Part shown: positions 8,587-17,092 of the stretch, one piece after another
Layout of the letters: every line of letters starts with the position of its first letter
Numbering within the stretch: position 1 is the stretch's first letter
Source: Kocuria sp.
GTDB lineage: Bacteria; Actinomycetota; Actinomycetes; Actinomycetales; Micrococcaceae
DNA length: 64,000 nt
Direction of reading: 5' to 3'
Assembly (NCBI GenBank): GCA_030524035.1
Contig: JAUNHG010000004.1
Coordinates: forward strand, 1 to 64,000
The notes under the pieces: generated by a model
Database searches by the model: none
What the model saw: the letters and a program-made list of their open reading frames with translations, nothing else
What the model was told of the DNA's origin: nothing
Translations under genes and position numbers: made by a program

Positions 8587-9705
8587 TCAGCGGCCGGTCT
8601 TGGGCGCAAAAGCCTGCGCGATCAAGCGGGCAATCAAGTTCAGCAGCATCACAAACACAATCAGAATCAACGCCGCAGCCCACGCTCTGTCTGTGGAAGG
8701 GTCCGGGGCAACGGGGGCAACCGGCCTCATCAACTGCTGATAAATGAAGGTGGGTAAGGTGGCCATCCAGTCGTTGAACACATTCAGGTTCACCCGCTGG
8801 AAATATCCCACAGTGACCAACAAGGGCGCTGTTTCACCAATGACGCGCGCGATCGCCAAAGTCACCCCGGAGGCAATACCGGAAATGGACGTGGGAATAA
8901 CAACCTTCAAGATGGTCCGCCACTTACGCACACCCAACGCATAAGACGCTTCCCGGAGTTCATGCGGCACGATTTTAAGCATTTCTTCCGTGGATTTCAC
9001 CACCGTGGGAATCATCAACAGCGCCAAAGCCACGGCACCAATAATTCCCATTCGAGTATTTGGCCCCAAAAGCAGACCAAATAGCGCGGAAGCAAAGAGT
9101 CCCGCCACAATAGAAGGCACACCCGTCATCACATCCACAAGGAAGGTGATGACCTTGCCGAGCCAATTACCGTTGGAATACTCCACAAGGTAAATCGCGG
9201 TAAGCAGACCGATGGGTACGGAGAACAACGTGGTCCAGAAAGTCACGGCCACGGTACCGAGGATCGCGTGGAGAGCACCACCAAGAGCGGGGTCCCCCGC
9301 CCGGTCTGCGGCGCGGTCTCCGCTGCCGGTCACCCCGCCCATCGTGGTAGTCAGAAAATCAAGCGACATGGTGGGCACGCCACGCACTAACACCGTCCAG
9401 ATCACAGAAATCAACGGGATGAGTGCCACAATGAACGCCGCGTGAACCACATAGGTCAGGGCGGCATCGGCCCCTTTGCGCCTACCTTCAATGACACCAA
9501 CTGCCACCGGTGCGAACACCAGGAAAATCGCCGCAGAAAAAAGAGACCAGGTGGCCACACCAAATCCGATCAGCGCGGACACTGCTGCTCCCACAACCAC
9601 CGCACCCACCATGACCACAGGAACCAACCATGTAGGCCGTTGACCCGACGTCAATGAATTCTTGCGTGAAAGCGTTGACGACGTGGATTGCGTGTTAATT
9701 GACAT
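8587..9705 (-). CDS. pstA: Phosphate ABC transporter permease PstA
   Basis: The 372-residue inner-membrane permease forms the Pst channel with PstC. After an N-terminal extension it has ~7 hydrophobic segments and the EAA-type cytoplasmic loop ELREASYALGVRKWRTILKVVIP. ATG 9705 is used, overlapping the pstC stop as TGATG. That implies translational coupling. Confidence 0.96.
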   Translation of the reverse strand: MSINTQSTSSTLSRKNSLTSGQRPTWLVPVVMVGAVVVGAAVSALIGFGVATWSLFSAAIFLVFAPVAVGVIEGRRKGADAALTYVVHAAFIVALIPLISVIWTVLVRGVPTMSLDFLTTTMGGVTGSGDRAADRAGDPALGGALHAILGTVAVTFWTTLFSVPIGLLTAIYLVEYSNGNWLGKVITFLVDVMTGVPSIVAGLFASALFGLLLGPNTRMGIIGAVALALLMIPTVVKSTEEMLKIVPHELREASYALGVRKWRTILKVVIPTSISGIASGVTLAIARVIGETAPLLVTVGYFQRVNLNVFNDWMATLPTFIYQQLMRPVAPVAPDPSTDRAWAAALILIVFVMLLNLIARLIAQAFAPKTGR

Positions 9706-10691
9706 CAATTGGCCCCCGAGAATTCTTTGTACCGGGCAATAATGGCCCGGGCAATAAAGTTCACGATCAGGGTGATCACGAACAACATCAACCCTGCTGC
9801 GATCAGTTCCGCTAAGCGGTCGCCATAGGCCTCCGGGTAGTTCAGAGCGATTTCGGCAGCAATGGTGTTGTTGCCGGTACGCACCAAGGACCATTGCAAC
9901 CCGCCAGTGGACAGCACAAGGGCAACCGCCATGGTCTCCCCCAAGGCACGCCCCAAAGCCAACATGACCGCAGAAATAATGCCAGTCCTGGCAAAAGGCA
10001 GTACCGCTTGACGAATCATTTCTAACCGGGTGGCCCCTAATGCCAAAGAGGCTTCCTCATGCAGCTGCGGGGTCTGCACGAAAATCTCCCGACATAGGGA
10101 AGTGATGATCGGCAGAATCATAATGGCCAGCACAACCCCGGCGGTCATCACCGTGCGACCAGTGGTCGACGCTGGCCCCGCGAACAGCGGAATAAACCCA
10201 AGGTGATCCGCCAACCAGGTGTAGATCCCGGTTAACGCGGGGGCAAGCACGGTCATACCCCACGCCCCGTAGACCACGGAGGGGATGGCCGCTAGCAAAT
10301 CGATGACATAGCCCACAGGTTTGGCCACCGTGGCAGGGGCATAGTGGGAAATATATAAGGCCACCAAAATACCCACCGGTGTGGCGATCAGTAGCGCAAT
10401 CGCGGAAGCCATCAGCGTCCCGAGCACCAGGGGGTACACATAATTCAGGAACCCCTTGCCCCCAGAAACATCAGTTGCCGGGATTTCCAGCACCGGGGAA
10501 GCCTGCCACGCCAGAAAAACGGCGACGGCGGCCAACATCGCGAAAATCAAAATTCCAGCGGACAAGCTCAATCCGGAGAAAATTCGGTCCCCAGCACGTC
10601 CAGCTGTCGACGTAGTCTGAGCCAATGAACCGCCGGGGGTCTGGCCTGTCCCCTGTGACGGATTGCGCTCATCGGAAGTATTGGTTGACAT
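9705..10691 (-). CDS. pstC: Phosphate ABC transporter permease PstC
   Basis: The 328-residue permease has a ~40-residue polar N-terminus and about six transmembrane segments. Its EAA loop (HEEASLALGATRLEMIRQAVLP) contacts PstB, and the segment GRALGETMAVALVLS is typical of PstC. It starts three bases after the pstS stop, with the order pstS-C-A-B conserved. Confidence 0.97.
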   Translation of the reverse strand: MSTNTSDERNPSQGTGQTPGGSLAQTTSTAGRAGDRIFSGLSLSAGILIFAMLAAVAVFLAWQASPVLEIPATDVSGGKGFLNYVYPLVLGTLMASAIALLIATPVGILVALYISHYAPATVAKPVGYVIDLLAAIPSVVYGAWGMTVLAPALTGIYTWLADHLGFIPLFAGPASTTGRTVMTAGVVLAIMILPIITSLCREIFVQTPQLHEEASLALGATRLEMIRQAVLPFARTGIISAVMLALGRALGETMAVALVLSTGGLQWSLVRTGNNTIAAEIALNYPEAYGDRLAELIAAGLMLFVITLIVNFIARAIIARYKEFSGAN

Positions 10692-10694
10692 GCG

Positions 10695-11777
10695 TCACGA
10701 CCCTTCAGCAACCGTGATGCCGTTAATCGCTTCCTCGGCCTTGACCCGCAGGGAATCAGATAACGGCGCGGACCCTGCGGCCTCAGCAGCAACTTCCTGG
10801 CCCCGTTCAGAAACAACATATAGGCCGAAAGCTTTAGCAGCGTCCGCCGTTTCCTGGTCCTGGTACTGATTGCAGTAAATGTGATAGCTGACCAGCACAA
10901 TCGGGTAGGCCCCTGATTCCTGCGTGTCACGCTCTAGTTCCATGGCCATTTCTGCCTCAGAACGGCCTTCAATCACCGTGGACGCTTCCACAGCTGTAGC
11001 GGCTGCTTCTGAGGAAAGATCCACGTATTCACCCCCCACTCCCACGGAAACGGTGCCCAACCCGTCGCCATCAACGGCAGAGGCATCGGCGTACGTGATC
11101 GACCCTTCCGTGCCGGTCACTGTGGACACCACCCCGGATATGCCTTGGGCGTTTTCCTGGCCGGAAATGGGCCAGGATTCATCTGCTTCATCCACCCAAA
11201 CATTCGGAGCGGAAGCATTCAGGTATTCGGTGAAGTTCTCGGTAGTACCGGATTCATCCGAACGATGCACCACGGTGATTTCGGTTTCCGGCAGTTCAAT
11301 ATCCGGGTTTTGTTCCACAATCGCGGGGTCATCCCACCTGGTGATTTCCCCGGCGAAAACTTGGGCGATGGTGGTGGCGTCCATCTTCACGTGATCAATG
11401 CCTGGCAGGTTGAAGGCCAGAGCAATCGGGGAAATATAGGCAGGAACGTGAAACGCGCCATCAGGGCCGCAAATCTGTTGGGAAAGCTCGTATTCGTCGT
11501 CGCTCATAATTGCGTCCGAGCCTGCAAAATCCGCGCCACCTGCCAGGAAAGCTTCACGCCCGGCGCCGGAACCATCCGGGGAATAGCGGACTTCCTCGTC
11601 AATGTCACGAGACGCGGCATCCGTCCAAGCCGTCATCGCTGCTTCTTGGGAAGAAGCACCCGTACCAATCAAGGGAGCCCCTGTGCTGCACGCACTCAGC
11701 GTGAGTGCGCCCAGAACCACAGCGGCGGTACGACCAAGGAGAGAAATCTTCACCATGATCCCTTCGTGTCTTTTCAT
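10695..11777 (-). CDS. pstS: Phosphate-binding lipoprotein PstS
   Basis: The 360-residue substrate-binding lipoprotein has a positively charged N-terminus and a lipobox L-S-A-C about 30 residues in; the mature part is anchored on the outer face of the membrane. Phosphate-binding family features include GSDAIMSDDE, AQVFAGEITRWDDPAI and VHRSDESGTTENFTEYL. I choose ATG 11777 (MKRHEGIMVK) over 11756 because GGAG lies 8 nt upstream of it. Transcription should be phosphate-regulated through the PHO box at 11871–11888. Confidence 0.95.
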   Translation of the reverse strand: MKRHEGIMVKISLLGRTAAVVLGALTLSACSTGAPLIGTGASSQEAAMTAWTDAASRDIDEEVRYSPDGSGAGREAFLAGGADFAGSDAIMSDDEYELSQQICGPDGAFHVPAYISPIALAFNLPGIDHVKMDATTIAQVFAGEITRWDDPAIVEQNPDIELPETEITVVHRSDESGTTENFTEYLNASAPNVWVDEADESWPISGQENAQGISGVVSTVTGTEGSITYADASAVDGDGLGTVSVGVGGEYVDLSSEAAATAVEASTVIEGRSEAEMAMELERDTQESGAYPIVLVSYHIYCNQYQDQETADAAKAFGLYVVSERGQEVAAEAAGSAPLSDSLRVKAEEAINGITVAEGS

Positions 11778-11833
11778 CTCACGATCTCCGGTGCGGAAGG
11801 TCCGTGTCATGGGCGGCTTCCTCACCGTCACAA

Positions 11834-11839
11834 ACTGTA
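11834..11839 (-). promoter_or_regulatory. -10 box of the pstSCAB operon
   Basis: On the minus strand TACAGT (11839 down to 11834) lies about 32 bp downstream of the PHO box. The -35 position (TTCCGT, about 11862–11857) is poor, as expected for an activator-dependent promoter. Confidence 0.5.
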
Positions 11840-11870
11840 GGGGTGCCACGTGGACGACGGAACTGCGACA

Positions 11871-11888
11871 GGTGAACGCTAGGTGAAC
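11871..11888 (-). promoter_or_regulatory. PHO box: two GTTCACC repeats 11 bp apart
   Basis: Reading toward pstS, the sequence is GTTCACC-TAGC-GTTCACC. These are direct repeats with an 11-bp period and identical 7-bp cores. This is the layout and core of PHO boxes bound by the PhoR–PhoP response regulator in Streptomyces, and the 11-bp spacing is general for OmpR-class regulators. It is placed upstream of the -10 box of pstS. Confidence 0.78.
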
Positions 11889-11960
11889 AGCACCCGGACT
11901 TTTCGCAACCCCGATGGCCGCGCGGAATCACTGGCGTCCGGAAGATACACCCTCCTTACC

Positions 11961-11966
11961 TAAGAT
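11961..11966 (+). promoter_or_regulatory. -10 box for leaderless FUSC gene
   Basis: TAAGAT is followed by six bases and then ATG 11973, with no Shine-Dalgarno. This is consistent with a leaderless mRNA. Confidence 0.5.
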
Positions 11967-11972
11967 GTCCTC

Positions 11973-13130
11973 ATGACCAAAGACACCGCCGCCCTCCCCT
12001 TACGTGGCTTGGGTTCGGTGGTTCGCGGACGCGCTCAGGCGGGCCTGTTACGCGTCCGCGCTGGTTTCCTACAGGCCTTGCAACTGACGACGGCGGCGGT
12101 AGCCGCATTTGTTTTTTCGGAACGGGTCCTGGGACATCAAGGACCGATTTTCGCGGCCACTGCCGCCACGGTGGCATTGGGGTTCTCGAAAGATGGCATC
12201 CGTTACCGCAGAGTGCTGGAAGTAGGTATTGGGTGCACGCTGGGCATCTTGCTCGCCGAACTGATGACCCATTGGATTGGGCATGGTGTGTGGCAGGCGG
12301 CTGCGGTCATGCTGCTATCCGTGCTGTTAGCGCAGTTCCTAGATAGTGGCACGTTGTTCACCACTCAAATGGCTTTACAGTCCCTACTGGTGGTCATGCT
12401 CCCACCCCCTGTGGATGGAACTCTCACCAGGTCTGTGGACGCCATGGTGGGCGGGGCTTGCGCATTGTTACTGGCGTATTTGGTTCCCACGGACCCCAGA
12501 CGCCAACCGCGCACCCAGTTAGGCATTCTCACGGCTGAACTTTCAGAGGTATTGCGTGATGCTGCAGGAGCCGTGCGCCGTGACGATTCCCACGCTGCAT
12601 GGCGCTGCCTGGTGCGTGCGCGACGGACTCAACCACTCGTGGATGCAGTGAATTCTTCCCTCAAATCTTCCGACGAAATTGCACGGGCTGCTCCGTTGCA
12701 TCGGCGGCACCGTTCAGAGGTGAACGATATCGCTCGGGCTGCACGCTATGTGGACCTGGTGACCCGTAATACCCGCGTATTAGCCCGACGGGTGGCAAGC
12801 ATCATCAATCACGTGACGTTGGCGCCGGAAGCGATGGAGTCCATTGCAGATAGCCTGGAATCTATCGCGGATATCGTCTCCACTGTGGGGTCGGGGTTAG
12901 TTGTGGCACATTCCGGGGCACGGAAGTCGTATCTACGGCAGGCACATAACCAGCTGGAAACGTTGGGAGCTCAGATGCACCCAACCACTATGGGAATCCA
13001 GACCATGGAAGGACAAAGTCTGGTTCTTCTGTTGCGGCCCATGGTGGTTGATTTATTGGAAGCCACAGGCATGAATCACGAGGATGCCGTGGCCATACTG
13101 CCTCCGCTAGACGACTGGGACCGGGACTAA
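11973..13130 (+). CDS. FUSC/aromatic-acid-exporter-type membrane protein
   Basis: The 385-residue protein has a hydrophobic N-terminal half of about six closely spaced segments. The half ends with the basic LLLAYLVPTDPRRQPRTQ linker and is followed by a helical cytoplasmic domain. This matches the FUSC/ArAE superfamily (half-size form), putative exporters of aromatic acids or of unknown compounds. It starts at ATG 11973, apparently leaderless, and is divergent from pstS with the PHO box between them. Whether that box also influences this gene cannot be judged. Confidence 0.8.
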   Translation: MTKDTAALPLRGLGSVVRGRAQAGLLRVRAGFLQALQLTTAAVAAFVFSERVLGHQGPIFAATAATVALGFSKDGIRYRRVLEVGIGCTLGILLAELMTHWIGHGVWQAAAVMLLSVLLAQFLDSGTLFTTQMALQSLLVVMLPPPVDGTLTRSVDAMVGGACALLLAYLVPTDPRRQPRTQLGILTAELSEVLRDAAGAVRRDDSHAAWRCLVRARRTQPLVDAVNSSLKSSDEIARAAPLHRRHRSEVNDIARAARYVDLVTRNTRVLARRVASIINHVTLAPEAMESIADSLESIADIVSTVGSGLVVAHSGARKSYLRQAHNQLETLGAQMHPTTMGIQTMEGQSLVLLLRPMVVDLLEATGMNHEDAVAILPPLDDWDRD

Positions 13131-13177
13131 TATGCCCCCAAGCTTGTCGTGTCTGAGCCCCTTTGTACGTTGAGGTC

Positions 13178-14572
13178 ATGAGCACCAACACCAAACGCAA
13201 AACACCGGGGTACCGCTGCACCGAATGTGGGTGGAGCACTGTCAAATGGGTGGGGCGCTGTGGTGAGTGTCAAGCCTGGGGCACTGTGGATGAGGTCGGT
13301 GCAGTCAAAGTGCGCACCACACCTGCACGTGTGGTGGATTCCCCCGCCCAACCTATTGCTGACGTCGACGCATCCCACGCGGCGTTTGTGCCTACCGGAG
13401 TTCCTGAGCTGGACCGTGTGTTAGGGGGAGGTTTGGTCCCGGGCGCGGTCATCCTCCTGGCTGGTGAACCTGGCGTGGGTAAGTCCACACTGTTGGTGGA
13501 TGTCGCAGCACGTGTAGCCCGTGGGCACCCACCCGGAAAACCCCGCGGTGTGTTGTACGTGACCGGGGAAGAATCCGCAGCTCAGGTGAAAATGCGCGCG
13601 GACCGTGTGGGGGCAGTGGCTGACTCTCTGTACCTCACGGCGGAAACAGACCTTGCGACGGCCCTTGGCCACGTCGAGGCACTGAACCCAGAAGTACTAG
13701 TGGTGGATTCTGTCCAAACGCTCAGCAGTGCGGAAGTTGATGGCGCAGCAGGCGGAGTCACCCAGGTACGGGAAGTAGCGGGTTCTCTCATCGCAGCCGC
13801 TAAAGCCCGTAGCATGACCGTTCTGTTGGTAGGCCACGTCACCAAGGAAGGCACCATTGCCGGGCCACGCTTACTAGAACATTTAGTGGATGTGGTCTGT
13901 CAGTTTGATGGTGACAAACACTCCAGCATCCGATTGCTACGTGCGACTAAAAACCGTTACGGCCCCACGGATGACGTGGGGTGCTTTGAGCTGCAAGAAA
14001 CGGGTATCCGTTCAGTAGAAGACCCTTCCGGTTTGTTTGTTTCCCGCACGGCTCAGGCCGTCTCCGGTACCTGCCTGACCGTCACGATGGAAGGGCGGCG
14101 TCCCTTGCTGGCGGAGGTTCAAGCGTTACTGGACCGTTCCCAAACCGCTCAACCGCGTCGGGCTACCGCAGGGTTGGATTCCTCCCGCGTAGCTATGTTG
14201 TTAGCTGTTTTACAACGTCGCGCAGGACTGTCTTTAGGGGATATGGACGCTTATGTATCCACCGTCGGGGGTGTGCGTTTAGGGGAGCCCGCTGCGGACC
14301 TCGCCGTGGCCCTCGCCTTGGCCTCGGCGGCCCAGGACAAACCACTTCCCCAACGATTGGTGTGCTGTGGGGAAGTGGGATTAGCCGGGGAGGTCCGCCC
14401 CATCCCCGGGATTAGTCGACGTATTCACGAAGTGTCCCGGCTGGGGTTCACACACGCGGTGGTTCCTGCCAGCCCACAAGGGACCGGAACGATCCCGAAA
14501 GGTTTTAAAGTCAAGGAAGTCACCACGCTGGCTGATGCCCTGGAACTCTTTTTCCCAGCCTCAAACATCTAG
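13178..14572 (+). CDS. radA: DNA repair protein RadA
   Basis: The 464-residue RadA (Sms) is a RecA-like ATPase with helicase activity that processes recombination intermediates. Visible are the N-terminal C4 zinc finger (CTECG … CGEC), Walker A GEPGVGKST, the RadA motif KNRYG (normally KNRFG), and the Lon-type C-terminal domain ending near GLAGEVRPIPGISRRIHE. ATG 13178 follows TACGTT by six bases, so it is probably leaderless, although GAGG overlaps that spacer. In Mycobacterium and most corynebacteria disA is the next gene; here it is not. Confidence 0.97.
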   Translation: MSTNTKRKTPGYRCTECGWSTVKWVGRCGECQAWGTVDEVGAVKVRTTPARVVDSPAQPIADVDASHAAFVPTGVPELDRVLGGGLVPGAVILLAGEPGVGKSTLLVDVAARVARGHPPGKPRGVLYVTGEESAAQVKMRADRVGAVADSLYLTAETDLATALGHVEALNPEVLVVDSVQTLSSAEVDGAAGGVTQVREVAGSLIAAAKARSMTVLLVGHVTKEGTIAGPRLLEHLVDVVCQFDGDKHSSIRLLRATKNRYGPTDDVGCFELQETGIRSVEDPSGLFVSRTAQAVSGTCLTVTMEGRRPLLAEVQALLDRSQTAQPRRATAGLDSSRVAMLLAVLQRRAGLSLGDMDAYVSTVGGVRLGEPAADLAVALALASAAQDKPLPQRLVCCGEVGLAGEVRPIPGISRRIHEVSRLGFTHAVVPASPQGTGTIPKGFKVKEVTTLADALELFFPASNI

Positions 14573-14590
14573 CAAGCCACCTGTCGTGGA

Positions 14591-15454
14591 TTATTCCAGA
14601 GTGAATTCCACTCCTTCGCTGCGGGTTTCTCCCAACGTGACGGTCACACGGTAATTCCCGGGGTTCACTTTTTCCCCTTCCGTCGCGCAGTCGGGTACTG
14701 ACTGGCGTCTGGTCCACTCAAATCGCGCTGTTTCGGTGCTATCCGGTTCTAGTTCAATCGGGCGGTCTTGACCGTCAATCTGGCACGCCGCGGAGTCAAA
14801 AACAGTGTTAGCGCCGTCGGAAACCGTGAAGTTCATGCGCGCTGTACCCGCATTGACCATGCACGGCTGGTCCCCCGTGTTCTTCAAAGACATAATCAGG
14901 ATGGGCTTGTCTTTCTCACCATATTTTTCTTTATCGGTGGAAGCGCTCACTGTCAGTCTTTCGCCGCAAGCACGGGCGGCTGGACCGGTGGCACCATCAC
15001 TTGCCTGCGACTGCGCCCTCGGGGAAAACCCGGCAAAGGGGTCCGTGTTAGTTGGTTGCGCTGCCGCCGGTTGTGCGTCGTCCTGTGCTCGCCCGTTGAA
15101 CAGGTTCATCACACCAAAACCCACAGCCAGGATCACCACCAGTGCCAGAATTACCGCCACCACACGACGACGGCGGTATACCTCTGGCGCTAGAGCACGA
15201 TCACTGTCATCCACTGTGCCAGGCGCGGACGCGGTGGGGCGGGAGTCGTCTTGCCTGGTCAAGGCGGTTGGGGCTTCCCGGGATGAAGTACGTGAACGCG
15301 GGGGTTCTTCCGTGGAGCTGCGGGGAACACGCTGACGCGCCGGGGTGGTGGTTTCACCTAAGTCAGGCAGCTCAAAGTCCCAGGAGTCACGCCCTGACTG
15401 TGACCCCTGACCGGACCCGCCTTGTGAACGCCCACCTGCATCGTCTCGTGCCAT
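14591..15454 (-). CDS. Single-pass membrane protein of the radA–mutY locus (Rv3587c-like)
   Basis: The 287-residue product has a disordered, Ser/Arg-rich cytoplasmic N-terminus of ~110 residues and then a single membrane segment after RRRR (VVAVILALVVILAVGFGV). A C-terminal extracytoplasmic beta-sandwich-like domain (LTVSASTDKEKYGEKDKPIL … GNYRVTVTLGE) with paired cysteines follows. By position and architecture it corresponds to the conserved membrane protein between radA/disA and mutY in mycobacteria (Rv3587c). Function unknown. It starts at ATG 15454, divergent from mutY with only 24 bp between the start codons. Confidence 0.75.
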   Translation of the reverse strand: MARDDAGGRSQGGSGQGSQSGRDSWDFELPDLGETTTPARQRVPRSSTEEPPRSRTSSREAPTALTRQDDSRPTASAPGTVDDSDRALAPEVYRRRRVVAVILALVVILAVGFGVMNLFNGRAQDDAQPAAAQPTNTDPFAGFSPRAQSQASDGATGPAARACGERLTVSASTDKEKYGEKDKPILIMSLKNTGDQPCMVNAGTARMNFTVSDGANTVFDSAACQIDGQDRPIELEPDSTETARFEWTRRQSVPDCATEGEKVNPGNYRVTVTLGETRSEGVEFTLE

Positions 15455-15465
15455 GATCTCCAGGC

Positions 15466-15471
15466 TACAGT
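15466..15471 (+). promoter_or_regulatory. -10 box for leaderless mutY
   Basis: TACAGT, seven bases before ATG 15479, lies inside the 24-bp gap between the divergent starts. No Shine-Dalgarno precedes mutY. Confidence 0.5.
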
Positions 15472-15478
15472 GGTGTTG

Positions 15479-16459
15479 ATGACCCCCGCGCATATCTTCT
15501 CCCCCGCACCGGATCCGCAGGTGGTTCGTCGCCTGCACCACAGGATCACCCAGTGGTATGCCGCTGCGAGTCGGGACCTGCCGTGGCGTCACCCAGATTG
15601 TTCAGCGTGGGGTGTGTTGGTTTCCGAAATTATGCTGCAGCAAACCCCTGTCGTGCGCGTGTTACCCCGGTGGTCGGAATGGATGCGCCGGTGGCCGCAT
15701 CCTGTGGACCTTGCCCACGCTGATACCGCAGACGTACTGCGCGCCTGGGACCGTCTGGGATACCCGCGCAGGGCTTTACGGCTACAGGCTGCTGCCCGGG
15801 TGATCGTGGAACGGCACGGTGGTCAGGTGCCGCAAGATCACAGCGCTTTGTTGGCGCTACCGGGCATTGGCGCGTATACGGCTGCGGCTGTAGCGGTTTT
15901 TGCGTTCGGGGATCGGCAGACCGTCGTGGACACCAATATCCGTAGGGTTCAGGCACGGGTGGTCACGGGCACCGCGCTCCCAGCAACTTCCTTGAACGCA
16001 GCTGAAACACGCTTGGCGGATCAGCTGATGCCAGAAGACCGCGAGTTATCCGTGGCCTGGAATCAAGCCGTGATGGAACTGGGGGCTTTGGTGTGTACCG
16101 CTCGCTCCCCCAGCTGCACACAGTGCCCGGTGTCCTTCGATTGCGCATGGGTTGCTGCGGGCTCACCCCCACCTGTAGTGCCGCCCAAAGGGCAAAAGTG
16201 GCACGGCACAGACCGGCAAGTCCGTGGCGCGGTTATGGCGGTTCTGCGCGCAGCGGACGAACCCGTGCCGGAGGACTGGCTCACGACGGCCACACACATC
16301 AGTGTGGGCCCCGAGCACCAGGTGTCCACCGCGACTCAACAACAGCTCGACAAACTCCTCATCCTGGATGCTCCACCGCAACAACGACGACGCGCAGTCC
16401 GTGGGTTAATTCACGACGGCCTGGCTATCCGCCAGGCAGGGGGCATCAGTCTCCCATGA
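15479..16459 (+). CDS. mutY: A/G-specific adenine glycosylase MutY
   Basis: The 326-residue enzyme removes adenine mispaired with 8-oxoguanine. It has the MutY WVSEIMLQQTxV-type motif (VLVSEIMLQQTPVVRVLPRW), the helix-hairpin-helix LLALPGIGAYTAAAVAVFAF with the catalytic Asp in VVDTNIRR, and a [4Fe-4S] loop with cysteines spaced C-x6-C-x2-C-x5-C. The C-terminal NUDIX-like recognition domain is short, as in mycobacterial MutY. I prefer ATG 15479 to the in-frame GTG at 15470. Confidence 0.96.
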   Translation: MTPAHIFSPAPDPQVVRRLHHRITQWYAAASRDLPWRHPDCSAWGVLVSEIMLQQTPVVRVLPRWSEWMRRWPHPVDLAHADTADVLRAWDRLGYPRRALRLQAAARVIVERHGGQVPQDHSALLALPGIGAYTAAAVAVFAFGDRQTVVDTNIRRVQARVVTGTALPATSLNAAETRLADQLMPEDRELSVAWNQAVMELGALVCTARSPSCTQCPVSFDCAWVAAGSPPPVVPPKGQKWHGTDRQVRGAVMAVLRAADEPVPEDWLTTATHISVGPEHQVSTATQQQLDKLLILDAPPQQRRRAVRGLIHDGLAIRQAGGISLP

Positions 16460-16487
16460 ATCCAACACGGCATAAAGCCAACCCGAG

Positions 16488-17009
16488 TTAGAACTCCAGG
16501 AGCATGCGAGTGTTGCCCAATGTGTTCGGTTTGACCCTGGCAAGGTCCAGGTATTCCGCAACGCCTTCATCCTGAGAACGTAGCAGTTCGGCAAAAATTT
16601 CCGGGTCAATCTGGTCTTGGTTAGGCATCACGTTGAACCCGTGACCCTGGAAAAACGAGACCTCAAAGGTCAGGCAAAACACTCGTTCCACGAGCAGCCT
16701 CCGAGCCTTATGCAGCAGCTCATTGACCAGGCGGCTTCCGATGCCCTGCCCTCGCACTGTGGGGTCCGTGGCCAAAGTGCGGATCTCTGCTAGATCTGCC
16801 CACATCACATGTAATGCGCCGCACCCCACAAGACACGTGTTACCACGTTCATCCGTAATTTCCGCGACCACGAACTCCTGGATGCTTTCGTAATAGGCCA
16901 CCGTTTCCTTCACCACTAAAACCCCAGCTGAAGCCAGCGGGGTTACTAGCGCTTTAATGCCGGGGACATCACGCGTTGTGGCCTCACGGATACGGATTTC
17001 AGCACTCAT
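16488..17009 (-). CDS. argA: Amino-acid N-acetyltransferase (Rv2747/ArgA-type)
   Basis: The 173-residue single-domain GNAT enzyme closely follows the short mycobacterial N-acetylglutamate synthase pattern: CGALHVMWADLAEIRTLAT, acetyl-CoA loop RGQGIGSRLV, CLTFEVSFFQGHGF, and the diagnostic C-terminus LDLARVKPNTLGNTRMLL. It would make N-acetylglutamate, the first intermediate of arginine synthesis. No other arg genes are nearby. ATG 17009 is seven bases after TACACT on the minus strand, so the gene is probably leaderless. Confidence 0.88.
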   Translation of the reverse strand: MSAEIRIREATTRDVPGIKALVTPLASAGVLVVKETVAYYESIQEFVVAEITDERGNTCLVGCGALHVMWADLAEIRTLATDPTVRGQGIGSRLVNELLHKARRLLVERVFCLTFEVSFFQGHGFNVMPNQDQIDPEIFAELLRSQDEGVAEYLDLARVKPNTLGNTRMLLEF

Positions 17010-17016
17010 CGTGCCC

Positions 17017-17022
17017 AGTGTA
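17017..17022 (-). promoter_or_regulatory. -10 box for leaderless argA-type gene
   Basis: On the minus strand TACACT is followed by seven bases and ATG 17009. There is no Shine-Dalgarno in between. Confidence 0.45.
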
Positions 17023-17092
17023 GGCACGGGTATGGGGGCCGCACCCGTAAATGCGACCCCCATCACCATACACATGACGTGCCAGACGCCCG

